DNA from: Lachnospiraceae bacterium UBA7086
GTDB taxonomy: Bacteria; Bacillota; Clostridia; Lachnospirales; Lachnospiraceae
Direction of reading: 5' to 3'
Assembly: GCA_002492525.1 (NCBI GenBank)
Contig: DKZA01000010.1
Coordinates: 29,347 to 93,346, forward strand
Length of the DNA: 64,000 bases
Made by a program: the position numbers and the translations under genes. Of the stretch, positions 33,843 through 41,370 are shown piece by piece (the first letter of the stretch is position 1; every line of letters begins with the position of its first letter). A model generated the notes under the pieces. The model was given only the letters and a program-made list of their open reading frames with translations. It did not search any database and was not told where the DNA came from.

Positions 33843-36010
33843 AGTTCCTCCTTATAGTTGATCCATCGCATTTCCATGGGGGCCAGGGTAAGCTGCATTT
33901 TGAGGGTGCCGTCCAGATACAGATCGGTACTGCGCGCCTCTTTGGTGTTGTTGATTATGGCGATTTTACCGGTCTTTTCAAACACGGCAATTTCGGTTTC
34001 GGGATTGGTGACGTAGTACTTTTTCATCTCATCTTCCCGATGCGCGGCATAATAGATGGCGCGAAGAAGGATACGGCAGTTCTGGGGAGAGTAGGGCAGT
34101 CCCGTAAAGTAGACGCTGCGTCCGGCTCCATACTCGTTTACCACAAGCCGGCTGTATTTGCCGTCCATGTTCAGAATCTGATAGTGTTCTCCCTGGGCGT
34201 AGATACGGCTCTTGCCTTCGCCAAAATCAATATCTGTCGATACATCCTCCAGGATAAAATGCGAGGGATTAAGGGTGTTATATTTGTCTGTACTCATGGA
34301 AAAGCCCAGTTCTCTGTCCACACCCAACACATCGCTTAACTGGAAGAAGCGTCCCTGATACTGACAGGCTGTGGGTTCGCCCACGCCGATGAAACCGCCG
34401 CCCTGATCCACAAAGCGTCGCAGAGCGCAGACCAGATCAGGATCTTTCCAGTTATCGCCGCCGCTGAAAGCCGTGTAGGCATCGCCGGCATTGATGATCA
34501 CCTTAATGGCCGGATCAAGCCCTGCCTTTACCTGTTCAAAGGTAATAAATTCCACGTCTATGGGCATACCGCTTAAGGCTTCGATGACGCCCACGTAGGA
34601 ATAGATTTCCCGGTACCAGAGAGCATGATGTACCTGATTGGCCATCCAGCGTCTGAGATTCCCCCAACTGTTCAAGACGGCCACTTTGAAGGGCGCCGTG
34701 TAGGCATTTGTGCCGTTCATGTTAGCGTGAATCTGCCGAAATTCATCCACTACTTTGCCAATCTGGTCGATAAAGCCGGGCCACTTACTGGCAAGCTTCA
34801 GGTAACCGCCGTAGCCGATTCGGTCTACAGGAGAGCGCAGGATAGCGCGTCTTGCTTTTAACCAGTTATCCTGGGCTTCCCCGATAGGGTCTCCTCCTTC
34901 GGTAAAGACATCCGGGAAAAAGTAGGGAAGAAGCCGTCCTTCGGTATAGCGGACACCCTGGATATCGGAAATCATGCGCAGGGTGACGCCGTCGCCTACG
35001 GAACCTACAACGGCATCTAAGCCGATATTGGCAAAATAGCGGCCGAAAGGCTCCGTGCCGATCCAGTGGTCTCCCAGAAACATCATGGCCTCTTTGCCGT
35101 AACTGTGCACGATGTCCACCAGCTCTTTGGCCAGCTTGCTGACCTCGATCTGCTGAAATTCTATGAAATCCCGAAATTCCTTAGAAGGGATGCGGAAAAT
35201 GGAATTGTGGTAGCCCTCGTCAACGATGTATTCCGGCCGGAAAGGGTAGCCGGCCCATTTTTCAAATTGTTCCAGAATATAGGGACTCACGCTGGCACTG
35301 TAGCCAAACCATTCCACAAACTTCTCCCGTTTCTGGTCATCAAAGGTCAGTGTAAACTGATGGAAAAAGGTAGTAAAGCGCACCACGTCCACCTGAGGAT
35401 TGGCCTCACACCATCTCTTAAGTTTCTCTTTGACATAGGCCTGCGTCTTAGGCTGCCGTACATCGTAAGTAAGCTGATGGGGAGCGTCTTTCCAGTCATT
35501 GGTGATAAAATTGTACATGTGAACCGGATCCCAGATCAGGAAAGCTAAGAAGCTGACCGTATACTGATGATAGGGGACGGAGTCGATGACGACTTCTCCG
35601 GAAGATTCCTCATAACGCCAGTGATCAGGAGAAACGATTTCGCCGGTAGTCCTGTCGATGACTTCCCACCATCGGCGGGGAGAGTCGATGGTGTTTACCT
35701 TAAGCTGTTCCGTGTGAAATCCTTTCATCAGTTCAATCCGCAGACTGTCACCTTTGGCGGTCACGCGGTCACTGATCAAATACTCCTGCTGGATTTCTTC
35801 CGGATGCTGCATGGCCCAGTCATTGTCTTTTCTGGTGGTGTAGTAAGTGGCATAGATTTTGGCATCCTGAGACAGAAGTTCCTTTGGCATATCGGTTCCG
35901 TCACAGTCTCTTAAAGCATCAGCCCCCAGAAGTTCTTTCAGGCGTATGGTTTCTTCCACCATATCTACATCTGTGGGCAGGGTCAATCGTCCGGTACTGG
36001 CCTGGTTCAT
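33839..36010 (-). CDS. lnpA: 1,3-beta-galactosyl-N-acetylhexosamine phosphorylase (GH112)
   Basis: 723 residues, the normal length for GH112. The enzyme splits Gal-beta-1,3-GlcNAc/GalNAc with phosphate to galactose-1-phosphate and the free N-acetylhexosamine in the cytosol. Family stretches include TYYTTRKDNDWAMQHPEEIQ, WRYEESSGEVVIDSVPYHQY, FLGDHWIGTEPFGRYF and GSVGDGVTLRMISDIQG. No signal peptide. Start ATG 36010 has AAAAAGGAGGAATCC before it; a frame extension to 36031 crosses it. It overlaps nahK by four bases. The role is growth on mucin or milk glycans. No transporter for the disaccharide is adjacent, which is unusual for a full cluster. Confidence 0.92.
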   Translation of the reverse strand: MNQASTGRLTLPTDVDMVEETIRLKELLGADALRDCDGTDMPKELLSQDAKIYATYYTTRKDNDWAMQHPEEIQQEYLISDRVTAKGDSLRIELMKGFHTEQLKVNTIDSPRRWWEVIDRTTGEIVSPDHWRYEESSGEVVIDSVPYHQYTVSFLAFLIWDPVHMYNFITNDWKDAPHQLTYDVRQPKTQAYVKEKLKRWCEANPQVDVVRFTTFFHQFTLTFDDQKREKFVEWFGYSASVSPYILEQFEKWAGYPFRPEYIVDEGYHNSIFRIPSKEFRDFIEFQQIEVSKLAKELVDIVHSYGKEAMMFLGDHWIGTEPFGRYFANIGLDAVVGSVGDGVTLRMISDIQGVRYTEGRLLPYFFPDVFTEGGDPIGEAQDNWLKARRAILRSPVDRIGYGGYLKLASKWPGFIDQIGKVVDEFRQIHANMNGTNAYTAPFKVAVLNSWGNLRRWMANQVHHALWYREIYSYVGVIEALSGMPIDVEFITFEQVKAGLDPAIKVIINAGDAYTAFSGGDNWKDPDLVCALRRFVDQGGGFIGVGEPTACQYQGRFFQLSDVLGVDRELGFSMSTDKYNTLNPSHFILEDVSTDIDFGEGKSRIYAQGEHYQILNMDGKYSRLVVNEYGAGRSVYFTGLPYSPQNCRILLRAIYYAAHREDEMKKYYVTNPETEIAVFEKTGKIAIINNTKEARSTDLYLDGTLKMQLTLAPMEMRWINYKEEL

Positions 36011-36048
36011 AGGGATTCCTCCTTTTTGCAATTGCCTGTATTACCTTA

Positions 36049-36077
36049 AATATAGCATAAAAGAATCCGCCGGACAA
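36049..36077 (-). promoter_or_regulatory. lnpA promoter
   Basis: On the minus strand TTGTCC (36072-36077) and TATATT (36049-36054) are separated by 17 bases, 40 bases before lnpA. Confidence 0.6.
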
Positions 36078-36130
36078 TCGGAAACTACTACGCCAGGGAG
36101 GGCTGGAAAGGGCATATAGGGACATAAAGA

Positions 36131-36173
36131 GAGCCGCTCCCCATAACTGAAAATCAGTTATAGAGGGCGGCTC
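36131..36173 (-). terminator. Hairpin downstream of the DUF6033-like gene
   Basis: GAGCCGC (36131-36137) pairs with GCGGCTC (36167-36173) and ATAACTGA (36143-36150) with TCAGTTAT (36154-36161). It lies 18 bases past the minus-strand stop; the T-run after it (TCTTTAT) is weak. Confidence 0.55.
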
Positions 36174-36190
36174 CATAATATGTCGATGCT

Positions 36191-36925
36191 TTAAACACTG
36201 AAATCGAAATGCCCGCCAGGCATCGGAATACTGGTCTGTTCTTTGATCTCATCCCAGTTGACGCCTGTGATTTTCTGAAGCAGTTCTTCCGTGCTGTCTG
36301 CGTAGACAGTGGTGCGTTTGCTGTGTTCGTAATTATATTTGTCCTGTCCCTTATCAGCGGCTTTCTCCGCAGCTTCTTTTGCAGCCTCTTTCTTATCCTC
36401 ACGGATTTTATCTACGAATTCTTTCTGACGCTCGCCGGCTTTTTCCAGTTCAGCGAAATAGGAGACTTTGCCGTCTTTACCGATGGAGACGCCAAGGCTT
36501 ACAACCTCGTCCTCTTTGCCGGTTTCTTTCAACTCTTCCTTGAGGGTATCAAGTTTGCCTACGGCTTCGTCTAACAGTGCCAGATTCTGCTTCTTGACTT
36601 CTTCATCTTCAGCCATACGCTCTAACTCTTCCGGATCGATCAGTACGCTGTAGTCTTTGGAGCCGCGGGAGAGATAGGATGCAGCTTCTTCCTCTGTTTC
36701 GTATTCGGCTACAAAGAAATCCATGTTGCCATACTGTTTCTTAAGATCTTGTAAAAGTGCTTTGGCCTTATCGCTCAGTTTCGGCATGTTTTTGTCTGCC
36801 TTTTGTGTTCCGTCAGTTTTCTTCGATGCGTCAGTCTTTGCAGCCTTATCTGTCTCTTTTTTATTCTGTACGTTGTTATTGAGATAATTGTTTTGGAATG
36901 TGTTATATCCCACTACTTTGTTCAT
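36191..36925 (-). CDS. DUF6033-like protein
   Basis: 244 residues. A Thr/Lys/Asp-rich N-terminal part (KKETDKAAKTDASKKTDG) leads to the conserved region LKKQYGNMDFFVAEYETEEE and SLGVSIGKDGKVSYFAELEK, which I recognise as the DUF6033 type of Lachnospiraceae proteins; no function is established. The C-terminus is a charged helix (KEAAKEAAEKAADKG) and a short tail. No signal or membrane segment. ATG 36925 follows AAGGAGGG; the frame runs up to 37180 without a site. A terminator hairpin follows its stop. Confidence 0.65.
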   Translation of the reverse strand: MNKVVGYNTFQNNYLNNNVQNKKETDKAAKTDASKKTDGTQKADKNMPKLSDKAKALLQDLKKQYGNMDFFVAEYETEEEAASYLSRGSKDYSVLIDPEELERMAEDEEVKKQNLALLDEAVGKLDTLKEELKETGKEDEVVSLGVSIGKDGKVSYFAELEKAGERQKEFVDKIREDKKEAAKEAAEKAADKGQDKYNYEHSKRTTVYADSTEELLQKITGVNWDEIKEQTSIPMPGGHFDFSV

Positions 36926-37085
36926 ATCTGTGCCCTCCTTAGCATAATCTGTAAATCCGTTTACGGAAAGTGGATGTAAATGCCCACCTGTTATCTTATA
37001 TATCGTAATTATGGTATTTTTTCTTAACGGCTTTCCTTGGAAAAACAGAAAATTTATGGTGTGGGAAAGATTATTACGACATAAA

Positions 37086-37125
37086 AGAGTGACGGATTGA
37101 TTTATGTAAACCAAACCGTCACTCT
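37086..37125 (-). terminator. Terminator of the small minus-strand ORF
   Basis: AGAGTGACGG (37086-37095) pairs with CCGTCACTCT (37116-37125), a 10-bp stem; the minus strand then runs into TTTTATG. It begins 22 bases after the ORF at 37147-37350. Confidence 0.7.
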
Positions 37126-37146
37126 CTATGATGATTTGCAGTAATT

Positions 37147-37350
37147 TCAGATATATTCCCGCAAATTCACAAAATTGCAAAAAGGAAGAGCATCTTTGGT
37201 ATAACCGTTGGTGCGAATTTCGATATTTCGATTTTGTTCCTTTTCACATGCCTCATCCAATACCTCGGAGAAAAATTTCCTCGCAATAGTTTTGGACGGG
37301 TTCTGCTTGGACTGGTGATTTTTATTCTTTTTCAGCGGACTAATCGCCAT
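37147..37350 (-). CDS. Small ORF of uncertain start, own terminator
   Basis: 67 residues from ATG 37350, charged and helical at the centre (KTIARKFFSEVLDEACEKEQ). I do not recognise it. The frame stays open and protein-like for 16 further codons upstream (YANERNYKIEAV), without an ATG, and a perfect AAGGAGGG lies at 37399-37406. So the true start may be a rare codon or a lost ATG. The terminator just beyond its stop supports a real transcription unit. Small proteins of this kind are common next to DUF6033-like genes in Lachnospiraceae, but this is from memory and weak. Confidence 0.4.
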   Translation of the reverse strand: MAISPLKKNKNHQSKQNPSKTIARKFFSEVLDEACEKEQNRNIEIRTNGYTKDALPFCNFVNLREYI

Positions 37351-37648
37351 AACCGCTTCAATTTTATAATTCCTCTCATTTGCATAGATTGCGGTGATCC
37401 CTCCTTGGATTCAGATTTGCGCTTTTCCATTTTACTATGGTATTTCAGTATTTAGAAAATGCACAGCGAACTCCTTGTTCTGATATTAATATCGGCAAGA
37501 ATCACATTTTCTTAACCTTATTTTAGCAGACTTTTGTAATAAATGAAATAAGAAAACTTAAAAATACAATAAAAATACAAAGTTATCAGACAATTGATTT
37601 GTAATATCATTAATGATGGTCAAGTCCGAATCCTATATCACAAAAAAA
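37351..37648. other. AT-rich gap without recognised gene
   Basis: Besides the AAGGAGGG noted for the small ORF, this stretch holds one perfect 12-base palindrome ATCATTAATGAT (37606-37617). I see no other gene, RNA or repeat. Confidence 0.5.
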
Positions 37649-37700
37649 GGTTGACAATTGCCTACCAACAGACTATATTAAAGGTAGGCAATTGCCAACC
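37649..37700. promoter_or_regulatory. BlaI-type promoter with double palindromic operator
   Basis: TTGACA (37651-37656) and TATATT (37674-37679) are 17 bases apart. An 18-base near-palindrome lies on each side: GGTTGACAATTGCCTACC (37649-37666) over the -35 box, and GGTAGGCAATTGCCAACC (37683-37700) after the -10 box. The two are inverted copies with one mismatch. This suits two bound BlaI dimers. Confidence 0.75.
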
Positions 37701-37772
37701 TATATGCATGACAGATGGAAAGAGCATGACCGTACAGGTATAAGAGAACGAAAAAGAGAAAGGGAAGGAAGC

Positions 37773-38174
37773 ATGGAAAAATGGGTAAAATTATCGGAAG
37801 CGGAGTGGAAGGTTATGAGTTTATTGTGGGAAAAAGCCCCGCAGACGATGATGCAGCTGACCAGCCATTTTAAGAATACGACCGGATGGACGAAGCATAC
37901 GGTCATGAGCTTTTTAAAGAGGATGGAGGAAAAGGGAGCCGTTTACTATGAAGAAGGCGGCCGGGCTAAACTTTACTATCCTAAAATTGAGCGGAAGGAA
38001 GCGGTTTTGCAGGAGACGGAAGATTTTTTAGACAAAGTTTTTGACGGCAGAATGGGGTTGATGCTCAACACCATGGTGGAACAGCAGGCGTTGTCCAAAG
38101 AGGAGCTTGCAGAACTGTATGAGATCTTAAGAAAGGCGGAAGAGCGAAGCGGGGAAGGAGGAGATTCCTTATGA
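37773..38174 (+). CDS. BlaI/MecI-family transcriptional repressor
   Basis: 133 residues: an N-terminal winged helix (LSEAEWKVMSLLWEKAPQTM and TTGWTKHTVMSFLKRMEEKG) and a C-terminal dimer helix pair. BlaI-type repressors leave DNA when cut by the partner metalloprotease. I start at ATG 37773 (GGAAGGAAGC upstream), because the longer frame from 37692 runs over the operator. The gene overlaps the M56 peptidase gene by four bases (ATGA). It probably represses its own promoter through the double operator at 37649-37700. Confidence 0.88.
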   Translation: MEKWVKLSEAEWKVMSLLWEKAPQTMMQLTSHFKNTTGWTKHTVMSFLKRMEEKGAVYYEEGGRAKLYYPKIERKEAVLQETEDFLDKVFDGRMGLMLNTMVEQQALSKEELAELYEILRKAEERSGEGGDSL

Positions 38175-40411
38175 TCGAGATGATGGTGACTTCTTCGGTG
38201 CTCATTCTGGCCATCCTTCTACTGCGCAAGGTGACACAGGGCAGAATCAGCATGAGATTTCGTTATGCCTTGTGGCTGGCGGTGGCTCTGCGGCTTATAC
38301 TGCCCATATCTATAGGAAGCAGTGTGTTAAGTGTGATGAATCTGGTACCGCTAGGGCTTGGGGAGAGATTGGTGCAAGGCCGGGTATCGGAACAGGAGAC
38401 AGAGTTTTATTTGATGGAAGAGACGGAGATAAAAGAAGCGGATGAGGCTGTTTCCGGGGCGCAGGCTGATCTGAAAACCGGGAAGCCGGTGACGCCCCCC
38501 AAAGCGGAGACGGGTGCTTCCGGAGAGCAAAGGAATCCTGGTGCGGACAGTCCCACATTTTCTGCTGACAGCGTTTATCCGGATGGGGAAAATCTGAAAT
38601 GGGGATTAAATAGTCCGGGAACCCGAAAGAGCCTGTTACTTTTGTGGCTGTTAGGAACTGTTTTGGCGGGCGGTTACATGGGAATCAGTCAGATTCGCTT
38701 TGTGCGGATTCTGTATCGCCGGCGCGATATGGTCAGTCAGGAAAAAATCTCCCCGATACTGATGGAAAAATTGCAAAAGCGCGGGATAAAAGTATATCAG
38801 GTGAAAGGTCTGGCAAGTCCCTGCCTGGTAGGAAAAAATATTTATATTGATACAAAGCTGGCAGAAGAAGAAAAGAAGCTTTCCCATATTCTGGCACATG
38901 AATATTGCCATGCGCTGCAGCAGGATACATGGTGGGCCTTTCTGCGGAGTGCACTGGCGGCTCTCTATTGGTTCCATCCGTTGGTATGGGTGGCGGCGTT
39001 TGCAGCGAGGCAGGACAGTGAACTGGCCTGCGATGAGGCAGTGATCAGATTATTGGGAGAGGAAGAACGGTTTGCCTATGGGAGAACTCTTGTATACCTG
39101 CTCTCCTGCGGCGCTGGACAGATTAACTGTGCGACAACTGCACTTACGATGGAAGGGCAAAAACGCGGGGTGAAGGAAAGAGTGACGATGCTTACGAAAT
39201 CTACCGGCCAGAAAAAATGGACAGTGGCGGCAGTCATCGCAGCGATGTTCTTAGTCTGCGGCTGTGCTTTTACGGGAAGTGTCCCAAATGCCGATGAAGT
39301 ACAGAAACAGGCAGACGGGCAGACGGCAAAGGTCGAAGGCGTGCAGGAGACTGTGCTGGGGCAGGCGGACAGGCAGCAGGTGGTAGAGGAATCCAATGAG
39401 GAATTTGAACGTATTCGGAAAGACTATCAGGCCTATGAGGAGGCGCTTGACGGGCAGGCGCAGGCATTGCGGGAAGCAGAACAGGAAGCGGCTTTCTTCC
39501 AGGTCCTCAATTATCAGGGCGTCATGGCGGGAAAGGATGACGGAGAACTGGCTTTAGACCGAAGGATAGATTATCAGGCAGTCTATGAATATCTGTATGA
39601 TGATCAGCAGAAGGAACAGCAGAATGAGAAGGATGAGCAACCGGGCAGTCCGCCGGAAAACGGCTGGTATCTGATCTGCCGAAACGAGGAAGCGCAGATT
39701 TCTCTTTATGGACTCTACACGGAAGAGTTTGGATTTCGCGGTATTAAGACCTTGATCGGAGAAGATGTGAACACCTATGATATAGCTTGGTGTCCCAGTG
39801 CCATGAATGAGAAGGAAGATAATATCAGAGTGTTGGAGTTAGCAGCAGACAATCTTCCCAGGAGATTTGTCTGGAAGCTCCTTGCGGAGAATACGTCCGA
39901 GAGAGAAATCTGGAGTCTCTACAGCGGTTTTCGGTATGATACCGGTACGGTGCAGATAGAAGAACTGACGGCCCGGGCGTATCGTGACTGGGTGGAGGAG
40001 AACCTTTCTTTTACCGTGAGCGAGTCACAGGATGCGGTGCTGATTACCTATGATGGGGATATGGTGCTTGCGCCGTTAGACATATCGGCTTATCAGGATC
40101 AGAAAGTGGAGAAAGTGATGCTCAGCCCTGATGTGGCAGGTTTTGAATTGGACAGCAGCTTTTACGATGGAAACGTTTATGAGGGATATGAGGGCGTGGT
40201 GATGCATCTGGCGGTGGGACTTAAGCTGGAAGGAAGGCCGGAGGTATGGTTTGACGGTCTGCGGCCTCTGACCGTGCAGGTGCTGTGCCAGCCGCAGCAG
40301 GAGTCCGCGTTTGTGCTGCAGCAGCCAAGGATCGATGAGCAAGGTATGCTTCATTCTCCCTCACAGCATCGGAAGCTGGAAGCAATCCGTTCCGGTGTCA
40401 CTCCTGGCTAA
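38171..40411 (+). CDS. BlaR1-like M56 membrane metallopeptidase with novel sensor region
   Basis: 746 residues. Membrane helices lie at about 5-60 and near 165-180 and 355-370, and the zinc protease motif HEYCH is at 243-247 with the downstream ELACDEAVI. This is the M56 (BlaR1/MecR1) plan. In BlaR1 a penicillin-binding sensor follows the last helix; here residues 370-746 have no SxxK/SxN/KTG set but a long acidic, Gln-rich region and beta-rich parts that I do not recognise. A CGC lipobox-like segment (VCGCAFTG) after the last helix is notable. It overlaps the repressor gene by four bases. Confidence 0.82.
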   Translation: MIEMMVTSSVLILAILLLRKVTQGRISMRFRYALWLAVALRLILPISIGSSVLSVMNLVPLGLGERLVQGRVSEQETEFYLMEETEIKEADEAVSGAQADLKTGKPVTPPKAETGASGEQRNPGADSPTFSADSVYPDGENLKWGLNSPGTRKSLLLLWLLGTVLAGGYMGISQIRFVRILYRRRDMVSQEKISPILMEKLQKRGIKVYQVKGLASPCLVGKNIYIDTKLAEEEKKLSHILAHEYCHALQQDTWWAFLRSALAALYWFHPLVWVAAFAARQDSELACDEAVIRLLGEEERFAYGRTLVYLLSCGAGQINCATTALTMEGQKRGVKERVTMLTKSTGQKKWTVAAVIAAMFLVCGCAFTGSVPNADEVQKQADGQTAKVEGVQETVLGQADRQQVVEESNEEFERIRKDYQAYEEALDGQAQALREAEQEAAFFQVLNYQGVMAGKDDGELALDRRIDYQAVYEYLYDDQQKEQQNEKDEQPGSPPENGWYLICRNEEAQISLYGLYTEEFGFRGIKTLIGEDVNTYDIAWCPSAMNEKEDNIRVLELAADNLPRRFVWKLLAENTSEREIWSLYSGFRYDTGTVQIEELTARAYRDWVEENLSFTVSESQDAVLITYDGDMVLAPLDISAYQDQKVEKVMLSPDVAGFELDSSFYDGNVYEGYEGVVMHLAVGLKLEGRPEVWFDGLRPLTVQVLCQPQQESAFVLQQPRIDEQGMLHSPSQHRKLEAIRSGVTPG

Positions 40412-40450
40412 CGTGTGAAAAGTAACTGTTTTAAAAAGTTTTTGAAAGAT

Positions 40451-40483
40451 ACGCGATAAGATTCTTTCTTATTGCGTGTTTTT
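40451..40483 (+). terminator. Terminator after the BlaR1-like gene
   Basis: ACGCGATAAG (40451-40460) pairs with CTTATTGCGT (40468-40477) with one wobble, followed by GTTTTT. Confidence 0.8.
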
Positions 40484-40555
40484 GTGTTATTATAATATAG
40501 GATTCTAATGTGCAGCCATACAAACAGAGAAGAAGACAGGGGATAAGGATATACA

Positions 40556-41221
40556 ATGAAATATAAAAAGATCAATGAAGCAACGGTACAATGTATCATT
40601 TCGGAAGACGACATGACAGAGTACGGTCTTACGTTATCTGACATTTTTGAACGCAATGAGAAGGGTGAGGAATTTTTGCGGGACATCATCGAGCGGGCCC
40701 ATGAGGAAGTAGGCTATCAGATTAATAACGGTAACATCGCCATGCAGATTACGCCGTTAAAGGATAAGGGTCTGGTGGTGACTTTTACGGAAGAGGGGCC
40801 GGCTGCTTTTAAGGAAATGCTGCAGCATTTGAAAGAGGTGCTGCAGGATGTCAGTGCGGAGCTGTCTCATCAGGACGAAGTGCAGCGGCAGTCACGTCCG
40901 CTGCCCCCGGCACAGGAATATGATGAGACTTGCAGGATGTTTGTCTTTGCGACACTGCATCAGGCGATGCAGTATGCGGCGATGATTCCGAAGAATTATT
41001 CGGTGAAAAGCCATCTTTATAAAGAAGGAGAGGCATACTATCTGGTATTGGAAAAGAATCGTCTCTCTTACAGGGTGTTTAACAAAATCAGCGCTTCGGC
41101 GGTGGAGTTTGGCAATCTGGTCGTTGTATCCAAAGAGCGCCTGCAGTATTTACAGGAGCATGGGGAATGTCTGATCAGGAATCGTGCGGTAAGCAAACTG
41201 CGCAGGATATATTCAGCCTGA
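40556..41221 (+). CDS. mecA: Adaptor protein MecA
   Basis: 221 residues. The N-terminal domain (about 1-85) has the MecA pattern MKYKKINEATVQCIISEDDM and LSDIFERNEKGEEFL, and the C-terminal domain (about 125-221) starts at CRMFVFATLHQAMQYAAMI and ends KLRRIYSA. A polar linker joins them. MecA feeds substrate proteins to the ClpCP protease and represses competence in Bacillus. A TATAAT box at 40491-40496 lies right after the BlaR1 terminator, so it probably has its own promoter. This mecA is not the methicillin-resistance gene of the same name. Confidence 0.92.
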   Translation: MKYKKINEATVQCIISEDDMTEYGLTLSDIFERNEKGEEFLRDIIERAHEEVGYQINNGNIAMQITPLKDKGLVVTFTEEGPAAFKEMLQHLKEVLQDVSAELSHQDEVQRQSRPLPPAQEYDETCRMFVFATLHQAMQYAAMIPKNYSVKSHLYKEGEAYYLVLEKNRLSYRVFNKISASAVEFGNLVVVSKERLQYLQEHGECLIRNRAVSKLRRIYSA

Positions 41222-41251
41222 GCTGCGGGCAATATAAATATATAAGATAGG

Positions 41252-41301
41252 ATGATACTGCTGCCATGCCTGTCTGTGACGGGGCTGGCAGCTCTTATCA
41301 T
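41252..41301 (+). other. Stable leader hairpin before the DEAD-box helicase
   Basis: ATGATA (41252-41257) pairs with TATCAT (41296-41301) and GCTGCCA (41260-41266) with TGGCAGC (41286-41292). No T-run follows, so it is a leader structure and not a terminator. Confidence 0.55.
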
Positions 41302-41370
41302 GTAAATGCAAATGTGTGTGCCGGGAAGAATCGTATTTGGGCGCACCAAGGAAACAGGAATGGAGAGAAC

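Noticed and set aside
37234..37455. Hydrophobic plus-strand ORF opposite the small minus-strand ORF
   Set aside because: It lacks a ribosome site, and the terminator and SD both favour the minus strand.
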